DNA from: Protonemura montana
Lineage: Eukaryota > Arthropoda > Insecta > Plecoptera > Nemouridae
Reading direction: 5' to 3'
DNA: 64,000 nucleotides
Assembly: GCA_947568835.1 (NCBI GenBank)
Contig: OX387603.1
Location: forward strand, 14,098,651-14,162,650
This document shows positions 47,901 to 59,930 of this stretch, one piece after another. The notes beneath the pieces were generated by a model. It was not told the DNA's origin. It saw only the letters and a program-made list of their open reading frames with translations, and made no database searches. Position 1 is the stretch's first letter. Each line of letters starts with the position of its first letter. Made by a program: the position numbers and the translations under genes.

Positions 47901-50900
47901 CAGGACTGCACCTGCTCCGTCTCGCCAAACAGTCGTTATCACCAGATGATGTTATTAAACACACATCAATGCGGGGATTCCAAGAAAAGCAACATTGAGA
48001 TAAGCAACCTTCAAGTTAAAATACCTATCATTCGATCGGTGTATGAAATTTGAAACAATCCATATTACTATCCGAAATGTTCTATAGGGAAATATTTTTT
48101 GAGCGACATCCTAGGCTCAGATTTTTAATTAATTTCAAAGGTTTTTATGATGGTGATAAAATTTTACCCCCCAAATTAACCCCCAACTGCATTAATGGTG
48201 TAAAATCTGGTTTAAATTGCAAATGCTTGCAATGCGCGAAGTATTTTATTATTAAGAACACTAATAATAAAAAAGCATCAATGGTACTCATAAGAAAAGA
48301 ATTGGTAAATTAACAGATTTTTTGGGTATAAAAAGAGACCGCACACGTTGTCGATAGCGAGTAAAAATGTGCGACAATATTGACCTATGTAGTGATGATA
48401 CCAGCAAGATTTACTCCTAACTGGAAACCTTCTTACTCGCGTTAAAATTCAACGTTATGTAGGATGTGCTCATCTTACGGACGTCTTGCTTTATCATCTT
48501 CGATATGGATGGCAAAACGTCCATTCTGGTTATTGTTTTTGTTTTCTGTTGCACCGCTTCAGGGTCTGATATTTGTTGCTGGCATTATTGCTTCTGTACT
48601 TTCTAGTTTCTTACTTTGTCATGTTATACAATTCAGAAATTCGGTAATGCTTTGCTGCACAACACCGAGTACAATGCAAGCCAATACTTCTTAACATGTA
48701 CACCTCAATTTACATTTGTGGATTTAGAAATATTGTATTGTTGTAAAAAGCATATACCTTTTTTGTCTTCTCTTAAAATTTTTTATATGTTGTGTCATAA
48801 TCGATTACATTACATTGTATATTTAAATGCAGGACATGCAAACACTAGGGCCCAAAAACTTAACCTAAAGGAAGGAAGCCGTACTCGTTCAAAGGGCAGA
48901 ATTTTTCTTCAAGAATTGTTTTACTTTGCGTCAAACATAGACACTTTTTTGGCTTGAAAACTGCTCCAAATAAATCAATTATTAATCAATCCAGATAAAT
49001 CAAGTAGACATGAGTCTATAACCTGCTCCAAAGCTTTTTCGGGCACCCAAAAATGTGTATCCTTTTGTTTCTAAGTGGGAGCGGATCAGTTATTTAGCAT
49101 AGCACTAACCCACTCAATCATCGATTTAATCTGTAAATTTAATGCATGCATGTGTTCCATTATTTCGCAAATCCCTGTGATCTGTGGGGGTCGCTAACAA
49201 GGATACAGAGTGTAATGGAAATTACGCTAAGGCCACACATAACCTTTTTTGGAAATAGCAAGCGACTGACATAATTTGCTCTAACAAAAAGCAATATTCA
49301 ATAACAATAGCCTATGATTTATCGGCAGACATGCAATAGTGAGTACAACAATGCATGCAATTATCCGGCTGATTAGGTGATCCAAACAGGTGATCCATTG
49401 GCCGTAATAATACTTTTCATCTGATGCCCGTATTCAACCAAGCTGTATAGGAAATTGATTAATTTACCCAATAAGAAATCGAAAGTGGACCATTCATTAG
49501 AGATCTTCACCTAGGTCCGCATCTAGTGTACCCAAAATAATTAACAAAAGTCCTATTGTTTTCAAATCGCTTGTCTGTGAACTCCTGACATAAAATGGAA
49601 ACTTTAGGTTAAACATTTATTAGTCAGTTCTTTCAAATCAACTAATTAAATAATATACCTACGTGATCAAGTCTGAGACAAAAGTATTCAAGATTTTGAA
49701 TTTAAAAGACTGACACCGTATTTAAATGTGGTTTCCTTTCCAGATTTGATTCCTTCTGATCCCTGATTCCTAAATCCTTGCTCCTTTTCAGGCTGTGGAA
49801 TGACACCTACTCCGATGACCTACCACAACAGCAAAGGTACCACCAAAGGGCAAGGCTTACACATCATGAAGCAAGCATTTGACTGATATATTTGGTCGAT
49901 TTTCACAGAAATTCTATCGAGGTTACCAAACAGTACTCTGGTTTCCATCGAAAGCACACAAATTTGATATGAAATTGGCTCAGCGACGTTCAGATATTTC
50001 TTAAAATTTCACTTCGAATGACGAGCATTTTTGATACTTCTTATGGGAAAATGAACGGTGGATTTGGCTCGATGGATTTATGGTGGATCTTTAGCCTTCT
50101 TTAGTGAATTATACTAATGAATTATTAATCGGGATTGAACAAATTTTAACGTCATTTAGTTTTAAAAAGTCGTTAAAAATGTGCTGATATATTCACTAGT
50201 AATTTCTTGGCTGCAAATTTCAGTGTTTGTTGTTTATTTAAAAATATTTCGTGGTCCAGCGAAAGTTCTTGTGTATTTATGTCAGCGTGGTTTCGACAAA
50301 AAGCGTATCGGCTCGAGATCAACTAAAATAGGGGACCTAGTTTTGCATCACAACAAAATTAGCCATGTTCATATTTCAAACAATTTACAATAACTATGGG
50401 AATTTTTATAATTTTTTATGTGAAAGTCTATAGGTTTTAAAGTTGATTCCTCTGCTATTAGGCTTATGAAAGAAAATTCCCATGCTCTATTCCGTTTCTG
50501 TCCTCAGGTAAGTTTTAGGCGCAGGTACAAATGTAGAAAATATGTAGCAATTTTAGGCATGCAAAAAAAAGTCTGTTATTAATTACTTTAGCGTATGCAG
50601 CAAAAGAAGCTTGTGAAGCTTATATTAGCTTATGCATATTAGTTCCGCCCGAGTAAACATCACGGTAGTTCTTTTCTGACGTAAAATATGCAATAGCTTA
50701 AGATCAATTAGTAAGATACATATTTTGTTCTCATGACGGAAATTAGCTGTAGCAATTTATTCATATCGACTCCGCGATCGAAATACCAATAAACGGTTCA
50801 AGACTCTGAGAACATTTTTCTCTCTTAATAAAATATTTCAAAACATTTCGACCATGAATTGGTGTATAATATTTTTTTATTAGGAACCTTCTAAAAATTT

Positions 50901-50903
50901 GCT

Positions 50904-50963
50904 GCCCAAACGGGGAATCGAACCTGTTGCGGGTGTTGCTCTAACCAATTGAGCTTTTTGGAC
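50904..50963 (-). repeat. Truncated tRNA-like sequence, likely SINE head
   Basis: On the minus strand, GTCCAAA (50963-50957) pairs with TTTGGGC (50910-50904) as a 7-bp acceptor stem with one G-U pair. It is followed by a perfect D-arm GCTCAATTGGTTAGAGC and by the B box GGTTCGATTCC. Only about 10 bases lie between the D-arm and the T region, so the anticodon arm is missing and it cannot be a normal tRNA. The following GCAAATTTTTAGAAGG and TTCCTAATAA recur at about 62826-62870 after GGTTTCGAGTC, which supports a tRNA-derived SINE family. Confidence 0.6.
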
Positions 50964-51128
50964 ACACAATTTTTGAGAGGATTTTAGTGCATTTGATGAG
51001 ATTGACAGATCTCCCAGGAGTAGAACCAATTGATATCTCACAGTCACTCTGATTCTAGTGACGCTACACCACTTCACATCCAAACAATCTCGAGCAAATC
51101 TTATTTGACGTTGGATGAGTTGAAATAT

Positions 51129-51280
51129 GTGAAATCTGATTTAAATTGCAATACGCGGGGCATTTTATTATTAGGAAAACAATCATTGGGGCATCCATTT
51201 TCGAGAGGGTTGTAGTGTTCTTAATAATAAAATACCCGGCCCGCGCATTGCAAGCTATTGCAATTTAAATCAGATTTCAC
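51129..51280. repeat. Palindromic repeat (about 50-60 bp arms)
   Basis: GTGAAATCTGATTTAAATTG starting at 51129 is matched in reverse complement by CAATTTAAATCAGATTTCAC ending at 51280. The arms go on through a GC-rich CGCGGGG/CCCGGCCCGCG section and ATTTTATTATTAGGAA/TTCTTAATAATAAAAT. A related single arm occurs at about 48193-48270. A small insertion in one arm breaks the pairing. It may be two repeat copies in head-to-head orientation. Confidence 0.8.
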
Positions 51281-52091
51281 GTCATGCGAAATATCTTTTG
51301 TCGAGTTCGCTAGATCGCCTGTTCTGATTTTTGCTTCCTGGAATTCTGAAATGAATGTTTTAATCAAATCTGAGTGTAATTTTATTAGAATGAAAGTATG
51401 TCGCAAATTGAGTAAGCACCGAAGAAATGTTTATTTCGTTCTGACAGGTTTAGGGGGTGAGCTTTCGCGACCTTTATCTGGAAAATTATTTTTAATCTGC
51501 TCCCGTGAAATTGTGCGCATTTCCCAAAATTCCTTGGAACGAAAGGAATGGGAGGGGGGGGGGGGGGGGGAGGGGATTACTTAAAAATCCATGGAATCCA
51601 TCACAAAATGTTAGCGAGAAAACCAAATTCTTGAATCATTTGCAACGATTAAAAATTGCTGACTTTGAGTTCTTTTTTCGGGGTGCTTTAATAACTTTGT
51701 GTAGATAAATTGGTTAAATTCCATAAAGCACCTTATTTTCCTAGCGTTCCCCTAACTTTTCGAACACTGAGCACATCCGCGTGCATTGACCACTAAATAG
51801 CATATGGGTGACCACCTATGAGGGCAGAGGTACATTTACCAGTAGCATTGGGAATATGGAGGAACAAGAACGATGCCTTACTTATCTACCTCACGACATT
51901 ATCTTTAGAAAAATACTTGTTCATGTCTTTCTTGCCGTCGACGGTGCAAAGATGTACCTGAATTGGCTACCCCATCCTCTCGTGCTGTAGACACGATCAT
52001 TATCATATTATTATTATTGCCAAAGGATCCTTTGTTTAAACTTTGCTTCGAAACAACACTAATAATCGTACCATGGCAATGATCTTTATTG

Positions 52092-52228
52092 TTAATAAAA
52101 ACTATTCGAAATGGGTTTTGAATGCTAAGTAAAGAGCTACTAAATTTCTCTTATTATATTATTATTATAGAAAAATTTAGTAGACCTTTACGTAGCATTC
52201 AAAACCCATTTCAAATAGTTTTTCTTAA
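52092..52228. repeat. Long foldback with about 65-bp arms
   Basis: The left arm 52092-52156 and right arm 52163-52228 are reverse complements at roughly nine positions in ten, including GAAATGGGTTTTGAATGCTA against TAGCATTCAAAACCCATTTC. The loop is about 10 bases of TATTATTATT. It fits a tiny MITE or a hairpin transcript. Confidence 0.85.
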
Positions 52229-55200
52229 AGCTAGTACAATCAAGTAGACATGAGTCTAAAACCCATCATATCTTTATTTTTCATCCCTAAATCTATAGCA
52301 AAAGCAATCAATCTACGATCAAGTCAGCCACGAAGTTAATGTGTATGTAACGGATTCTGGAGTCTTTGTTGGGGCTTACAGTTATCACCCAGTTTCAGTT
52401 AGTATCTATCGGTACATTCAGTAAAGCGGCATATAGTAGGTACTTCCTACAACATGACTGCAATGATTTTAATGTTAATAACAGCAGGCTGTGAGCTGTT
52501 AGCTGTAAGCGCTGTTGAATGATACAAACATCTATGACAGCCGGTGAATATCTGCCATAAATCGCAACTGACGTGTGGAAGCAGCGGTTCGAGTTCTCGC
52601 GATGAATGCTTTTGAATTTCGAAATTTATTTCCTGCAAGAGAGAAACGTGAATAAAATAAGCATTTTCGGTACTGTCATGTGACATTGATCGAATTTAGC
52701 TGTCACACTGAAGCCGTTTTTGTTCATTTCGATCCACTTTTAGAACCACGAGCACAGTACATTTTATTTTTATAGAAGGGATTGATTGAATTTTAGCGTA
52801 AAGACAGAGATTTTTTTTGTGTATTCACACAATTTTATCCAATGGAAATTTATTTTTATTTACTCTGAGACGATGTCTAAATACTACGCTACATTGAAGA
52901 CAAAATGTAATGAGATACCTCGGCACAAAGACATACAACGATTTTAATTAATGGTATCATTGCTATATGACATGCATTTAAATTGACTATGAATACACAT
53001 AAGTTCATAACGTTCCCCTCACAGGAAATAAACGATTTAAATAACGATTTTCGAGTTTCAAAACAAATTTTTCGTCCTCTTGATATGGGAGAAAAGGCAC
53101 ACAATTTTTTATTATTTATTCGTTTGATCATTATTTTCATTTTATGTCTAAAATGTTGAGTGGCGCATGTTACAATTTTTGGCAGACCGTGACCCTTTGC
53201 TGTCAGTTCTTCCTTTCTGTGCATTTGACTGATGAGAGCTACGATGTGATCTGCTTATTAGATTGCAATGGACCAAATTGGACACATGAGCCCAACGATC
53301 CTAAAAAAGGAATCGCCTCCCGGGCTTTTGCGCGTTTCCATTACATACAAGGGAACGCATGGCAGTCATGATGTAATTACGATATCAACTTTTCTGAAGG
53401 TTGTATGTCAATTTTATATTGCTATCCTCTATCCAAACAAAATGTTTCATAACTACATATCGTACGTGACTAAATCTGACCTTACCTAATGACATCAACT
53501 TCTTATCCTTGCCTGGACGACTCGACTGGTTTACCGTTACGCATAACTGAATAAATAGCTTTTATTTTGTTCGGAATAGGTGTCATCTTGCCCGACGGCC
53601 TCTTAACTATTGTTTGTGCCAAAAGAAAGCTGAAGTGATCGATTTATGGGGCTATTACTAAACGATCATGTGTAGGTAAGGTATATCATGTCCTTGAAAA
53701 GTCAGGTGTTTATCAGGTCTTAGCTCCCGATCGTCAGGCATGAAGAAAATTATATACATTTACAGGATATTATGAATTATCGCTCACTTAGTCGAGTTAC
53801 CTATACGCCTGAGATTTTTCACATGGCAGTTAAAAGGTATCTCAATTTTATATCCAATGAATAACGCGCTTTTCTATAGGAAATATGCGGAAAATGTCTG
53901 TTCTTGGCCAATTTTCGGCACTTAGCTTGAAACTTATCCTTGGTTATTTAACAAAGTCTCGGTTTTCAAATAATCGTGACATCCGAGAAGGATTTCAGTC
54001 GAATCTTTCCCAGCAGATCTCTTCGAGATGCTCTCTAATTATTCTAGAATTGTTGGAGAAGTTACCAGTGATGCGTCATCATTGGTAACAAACTGCGCGA
54101 TGATCATCTTGTGTCGTGATTTGGAGTTCCTCAATTCATGGGTGCGCGGCTTGGTACGTCACTCATTCGGCTGCAAGTCACCGAAACCGAAGCCACTTCG
54201 TCCTCGTCTTGTACATCAGAAATCGACCTTGAAAACTTTGCCGTATATACTTTGTTCAAAAAATTATCGATTTTATACGCTCATAATGACGTTTGATTGT
54301 TGCGACGATGGAAAAAAAAAAAGCAACCAAATTAGAGTTCGCCGAGTTTTGTACGTGAAACTGACGATAATTTGATCAAAACATTGCAATTGTATTAGTT
54401 GTGATGGTGGCGGCGGGTATTGTGGAACTTGATTTTCGATTTCGTTTAGATCTCCTTCTTTGTAATCAATCACCGACTGGACAAAAAAGCTTTCATGATC
54501 TGTTCTCACTCGCTTTGTATGCAATTACCTGATTGAGGCATTGCCACAGACATTGCTGTTGTTTGATTTAGTCTGAGGGTATTCCTGGAAATAATCCGCA
54601 TCGCTGGACGGATTATTCCTGGACGCTCTCTATTGCTCTTTGTTGTGGATGTATGCCACAAAGAGAAAAATAAACACAAGCACAATTTACATATAGATGA
54701 TTTTTTTAATAATTTATTGTTCGTCCCATTTTTTTACAATACGATGTCAATTCAGTTGTCCTTTTACTTAACTCTTCTTCAATTTCTTTAAACCACCTTC
54801 ATCATTTTTTTCTTTTTAAGAAAAATTACAAATTAAAATGGGACGAAAACTTCAGAAGGCCAAATCTAGGTGCTTATCATTTTTTTACGAACCTTATTTC
54901 TCACTTTCGCGCTTATAAGCTGAGCAATTCCAGTAAAATTGAAATTATATTTAGTTCTTCGATGCGGTATCTCTCAACGAAATTATTCGATTGTCCGATT
55001 ATAGGTTTTATATTTTGCCAATTGACCACGCGATTCTAGATATAAGATTTGTAATTTCAATAATTCTTGCTTTGATTCGATGAAATTTTTTGGACCGTGG
55101 TTATTTATTTTTCAATCTTGCTGTTTCCACCGTTGAGACGCTTGACGGTACCACTGACCATGATCTTTATGGGTCTGTCGAATGGTCGCCATTATTAAAA

Positions 55201-55931
55201 AAAAAAAAACGTAAAGGTTTTGCTTAATTTTTAGATTACGCATGCGCAATTCACATGCTTATAGAAGAAAAAAAATGTGTCAAACTTAAGAAAGAAAATA
55301 CGCTTTATAGACCTCTTTACAGACCGCTAAACTGCGATGGTGATTTGACCTTTGACTTTCGAGTTCAACCATTACCAGTCCAAGTTTAACGTTTGTCCAA
55401 CATTTCACCCAAACAATTCCGATCATCGTGGTTCCTAGAGATTGATTATCAAACTGGCTTGGTCACGAAAGAAACAATGAAAGAATTCGCAGTCCTTTTC
55501 TAGCAGCGAACTGCTGTTAAGGAAGTATTTATTTGATTTCTCTACGAGTTTAATCGGCATATAACTTGTGCTGCAAGAACAGTCCTGTGGGTCATCCTGC
55601 GGTCACTACTGCATAATCACCGTCTTACATCTAACGTGACAACGTACATCTGACAGTTATTACTGGGTTATTGTGCTTGTTTTTGTCTTAAACATTTCGT
55701 GGGCATGTTTACGTTGTCACCAACTTCCCAGTTGCTTACCTAACTTTTCCGGACCTGTCGTGGTCACTTTTCTAATTGCCTGTTTTGTATTTTTTAAACA
55801 GAAATGTCTTTGGCGTTTAGTATATTTAAAAAACACAGATTTTTCTTTTATGTACGCACCTCTGCACAAAGAAATATGGTTAAACATTCGGGTTCATGCT
55901 AAAGCGTTCCCGTTCATGATAAACTGCGTCA

Positions 55932-55942
55932 AGAAAACTCAA
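55932..55942. repeat. SINE target-site duplication, left
   Basis: AGAAAACTCAA at 55932-55942 is repeated at 56390-56400, directly flanking the SINE. Confidence 0.85.
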
Positions 55943-56389
55943 TTGTTTGATTGATTTGTGATGTTTAACGACGCACTGTTTTGACAACTGTTCTGGCCCT
56001 GCGGCACTGGTCTAATAGCGTCGGTGAATGAGTGGATGATGATGAGGATGAAGATGAATCTAACCTAGCCTAGAAGGGACGAGGGGAATCTCGGTGCCGG
56101 CACGTAGCCTATGTCAAAGAGCATCAAGGGGACCACCGACTTAACGTCCCTTCCGAAGGACGGTACAACTCGCATAACAGGATTCCTCCACAAATCCATG
56201 CTGTCGAGAGGTTGATAAGCAAGGCGAATGAAGTAAATGTACCAACTTTCATCCCTCCAACCTCTCTCCCGAATAGAACTGGCCATGTGTATGATGGTCA
56301 CCCATCCAATACCTGACTCAGCGCAGTGTTGCTTAACTTCGGTGATCTTACGAGAACCGGTGTTTCTAACACGCCAAACCGTTCGGTTG
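55943..56389 (-). mobile_element. 5S rRNA-derived SINE, full length with target duplication
   Basis: The 447-bp element is on the minus strand and bounded by an 11-bp duplication. Its head reads GGTTCTCGTAAGATCACCGA, AGTTAAGCAAC and TATTGGATGGGTGACC, which follow the middle and 3' part of animal 5S rRNA in order and spacing, including the internal promoter A box (minus of 56328-56340) and C box (minus of 56296-56312). The body has CCGTCCTTCGGAAGGGACG and AGTCGGTGGTCCCCTTG. The tail has a CAT-rich microsatellite, CAGTGCCGCAGGGCC and ends CACAAATCAATCAAACAA. Structure and duplication fit a retroposon copied by a LINE partner (SINE3 class, known best from fish). Confidence 0.88.
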
Positions 56390-56400
56390 AGAAAACTCAA
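56390..56400. repeat. SINE target-site duplication, right
   Basis: AGAAAACTCAA, identical to 55932-55942. Confidence 0.85.
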
Positions 56401-57169
56401 ACACGAACATGTTTTTTTTTGCTATTCTTCCGCATTGTTCTCGTTTAGAAGACAACCGTTGAAAGTTAACAAATAAATCTTCTTTAATTTAGGTTGTTTC
56501 TCAAAAACGAGATAAGTTTGAAATGTAAATCACATGTTCCACATTCTAAAATAGGGTGTGACATATTAAACGTGCCCCTAGGGTGAAAACCGCACTATTA
56601 AGTTTCTCTGGAAAACGGTCCAAGAATTCGCAATTGATTTTCACCAATTTGAAGCTATCCATCGAGATGTCAACAACCTTTTAAATCTTTTAGTCTCTCG
56701 AGTGTTTGTCGAGAGTTAAGTGAACAAGAGAGTGCCCAAGAGTCGACGTAATCCGTGGAGGATTCGCTAACCATGGTGAGTCTCGCCTTGTGAAACAATT
56801 GTGGGAGACTTTGGTCGTCTTTCAGATCCATTACGCAGGATTGACAGATACTTTCGCACATTAACACAATTGTTTTCTCAGTCTTTTCCGCCCTATCCTG
56901 AGTGTGTAAGACGGGTTGTATAAAACTGAAAATCCTAGGCTTGCTTGCCATTTTATTTTTTGTTTGTTAATCCCTTCCCGTCGTTTTCCTTTTAGCTAAT
57001 TAATACCAGATTTTATGGTTCGGAATTTTTCACTTGATCACTTATTCCTAATTACTTTCTTTACTACCCCCTCTTAATGTCTCGTTTCTTTGGGACAGTA
57101 CAGTGTATCCCAAAGACGAGGGCGCAACGATTCTAACAATGAATCTTAGTCAACGCCAAAGAGGCCGAA

Positions 57170-57210
57170 ACCTCGTTCTTCTGCTTTGCTGCAAAACAGA
57201 AGAACGAGGT
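57170..57210. repeat. Perfect 14-bp hairpin
   Basis: ACCTCGTTCTTCTG (57170-57183) and CAGAAGAACGAGGT (57197-57210) are exact reverse complements around a 13-base loop. No gene context explains it. Confidence 0.85.
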
Positions 57211-57311
57211 CCCAGCCCCCTTGGTTCACGCAATTGTATAGAAGTCAATATTTGCCTCTGAAATCTTATGGATGTCAAGATTGAGTAATTAGGTTGCAGC
57301 TTAGATGGTCA

Positions 57312-57450
57312 AGTCGAGAAGGGTTGAAGTGTTGACACCTGTCAAGTTGAACATGAATCTAACAAATACCCCCCCTAATTTCCACTTGGCTACTTATAAA
57401 AATCAATTCACCTGAGTTTATGGGATACACCGTACACCAGTCAATTCTTT
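57312..57450 (+). repeat. Dispersed repeat, copy B (partner near 9.06 kb)
   Basis: Shares ordered blocks with 9059-9190 in the same orientation, from GTCGAGAAGGGTTGAAGTG through GAACATGAATC to TGGGATACACC. Class unknown. Confidence 0.6.
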
Positions 57451-59599
57451 CTTGTAATCCTCTTCTTCTTAAAGTCCTTCAACCGTACAGTTTTGGTCCA
57501 CGCTACTTCATACTCAATGATTTAAAATTGTCAACGATGAGCGCCTACCACAAGTCAGTTAGCTTTAGTTTACATGCTTCTTGGTCTCACATGTCAAGAT
57601 ACATGTTAAGAATGTTCGTCTCTCATGAATTGCTCTCCGTTTACGTGGGGTAGTTCGTCTCAAGGCTTCAGGACGAAGTCTACCGGCTCGTTTCGATCCT
57701 TGACACGAGGAGAGGCGTTGAAAGATGTATACTGCAGCATCTTGAATCTTCATGATCTCGCCAAGGTGAACGTGTGAAGAACAATTTTAGTCGAGGTCGA
57801 TTAAACAAAGAGAACGGACATTTATTTTTAGCAGGGACGATCAATGTGCAGAGCTTAAACAGATTATTGATTTTGCTCCAACTTCTTCGAGTTGATTATT
57901 ATTTGGTACTGCTAAAGCACAACTGATCTTGTGAATCTTCTGAGATGATTCAGTGCATGTGAAGTGCTGAAGTCTCGCTGCAAGCAGCAAACCGTGGTAT
58001 GCAATGTGCATGCTATTTTTCATGCTCCATTCACTTTACCCACGCGTAATCTCAATTTTTCAACCAAACACTTCATCAGAATTTGTCTGTGTCTGTGGTT
58101 ACAGTAAACGAAGTTAGAACTTTCTAATGATTCACAAACTCGGCGCAAAGTAATCATATTAGCGAAATTGATTTCAATTGAGACCAGTTTCGTTAAAGCG
58201 TTTATCTGAGCTCGAGACGAAACTAGGATACATCCGTAATTATTAACCTCACCCACGGGGAAAAGTTTCAGAAGCATCAATCAAATGTGTAGCTACGCCA
58301 CTCAGCAATTTATAGTTTTAATTAACGACAAAAGAAAACTTAAAACGAATGTGAAGAAAAAGCTGCCAAGTTCAACTGTATTCTTTTTCTTAAAAAAAAA
58401 AAAACACTAGATTCACACGCTATTGATAAGCTTACCAAAACGGATGTGTGGACACATTTCAATTGTTATTTTATTTAATTGCATTCACTTCGATGTCAGG
58501 CTGATAGCAATCGAAGAAATCGAATTGCAATCGGGATGTCGGAGAACAGATCAGTGCCTACACATAGACAACTTAAGATAATCTATGATCTTACAGCTGC
58601 TCTCCACTGACCTACACTACAATACCGTGATTTCGTTTTCACTTCAGACAGCCGCGTTCAGCGGTTCACATGTGTTCTGAACTGGACTTGGCCTAGCTAC
58701 CTGTGCCATGCCTATATTTGATTAATGCTTTCCACGTTTTATTATTTATTAATGAAAGTTCCAAGTCGCTAAGTTCATGTGATTTGGTGTTTTGAATCGT
58801 GGGCGTGAAGAGATGGTTGCACTACATTAAAACTTTGTGAATGCAGAACGTGATGAGGATTTTGGATTTCCTTCCACATTAGATGCAGCTTTCGACCACG
58901 TATACATGTGAGTCGTTGAGTTTTTTAATGAGCACTTGTCCGCGGACGGGATTCAGGTGCATAACTTTGAAGATCGTTTGCAGATAGAGGTTTGTCATTT
59001 CCTAATATAATATTTCTTGAAGGCAATCAAAAGTTAATTTGGTTAATTTGATGAACTTCTTAAACTTTTGGTAGTGTTTACAATGTTACATGAAACCTAT
59101 TTTGTTTTTGCTACAGTTTAGTGCTACAGTTTAATGGCTTTCATTTTGAGAAATGCAAAATTATGCGTTGTTTAGAAAATTAAGTTTAAATGGACTAACG
59201 ATACGAAGATTACTGATATTTTAAACAAGTACTTTTTTCCTGGCTCTATCTCCACATATTTTGTAAACCCAATCACGTACAAATCAAGTGAGCTAGTTAC
59301 TTTCGACGGGTGGAAAACTGTGCAAAACGATGTGTCAAACTGGAATTGCGATATAAATAATTCGACGAGAAGTCGCGGAAATGTCGTTGAAAAACAATAT
59401 CAATCACCAAGAAGTAGCTCGAGAGATTTGTAACTCCATTCCATATAGTGATGCAGTTCGGAAGTGCAAGAGTGTGTCGCATTTTACTTTATGAATGATA
59501 TTTTGGACTTGGACTCTTCTCGAAGACCGTACTACCATAGCGCTAGTGTTCAACCTCTAAAATTCAACCACAGAAATATTACCGCCGATTGAATACTTT
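57451..59599. other. Noncoding DNA, one unexplained open frame
   Basis: A 62-codon minus-strand frame at 57565-57753 is Arg-rich (KRAGRLRPEALRRTTPRKRR) and GC-richer than its surroundings, but I recognise no family and see no paired splice sites. The remainder is AT-rich with no clear feature. Confidence 0.4.
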
Positions 59600-59930
59600 A
59601 CCGACAAAAATGGAGATGCTGCTTAATGGTGTCACCTTCGTTTCGACTGTTCAAAAATTTAATTTCGTTATTTTTCTCATATTACTCGCATTTACGACTA
59701 GTTGATGTCACTAGCACGCTATTACTGAGAACTTAGACGATTTTTATATTCTCATAACGATATTTTGAGTCATAAAAATTTAATTGTAGAAATTTGTTAA
59801 AAAGCAAGACCACAAGCGCCATCAGGTGGCGCATACCGTTAACCTGTGTTGCCGGCTCGTTTGCTGAGCAGAAAGTTTAACGTCAACATTAGCCCTCTTA
59901 CTATACCTATAAACTCAATAGTGTCAATGC
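59600..59930 (+). repeat. Dispersed repeat R1, copy 3
   Basis: Carries the R1 blocks TTTACCGAC, GGTGTCACC, TTTAATTTCGTTA, ATTACTCGCATTTACGACT, ATATTTTGAGTC, CAAGCGCCATCAGGTGGCGC, TGTTGCCGGCTCGTTTGCTG and AGCAGAAAGTTTAAC, and ends near ACTCAATAGTG. The segment CCATCAGGTGGCGC (59819-59832) differs from the CTCF core consensus at one position. Confidence 0.75.

Larger units (their letters stand above)
44981..55942. other. Intron-like or intergenic DNA with small repeats
   Basis: I see no convincing exon. Features that can be supported are a tRNA-like segment (50904-50963), a palindromic repeat (51129-51280), a strong foldback (52092-52228), and a 26-bp block AATCAAGTAGACATGAGTCT shared by about 48997 and 52231. 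Poly-G runs occur near 51551. Confidence 0.5.

Noticed and set aside
55673-55954. 93-codon hydrophobic plus-strand frame
   Set aside because: The hydrophobicity comes from T-rich DNA; it has no homology and runs into the SINE target site.
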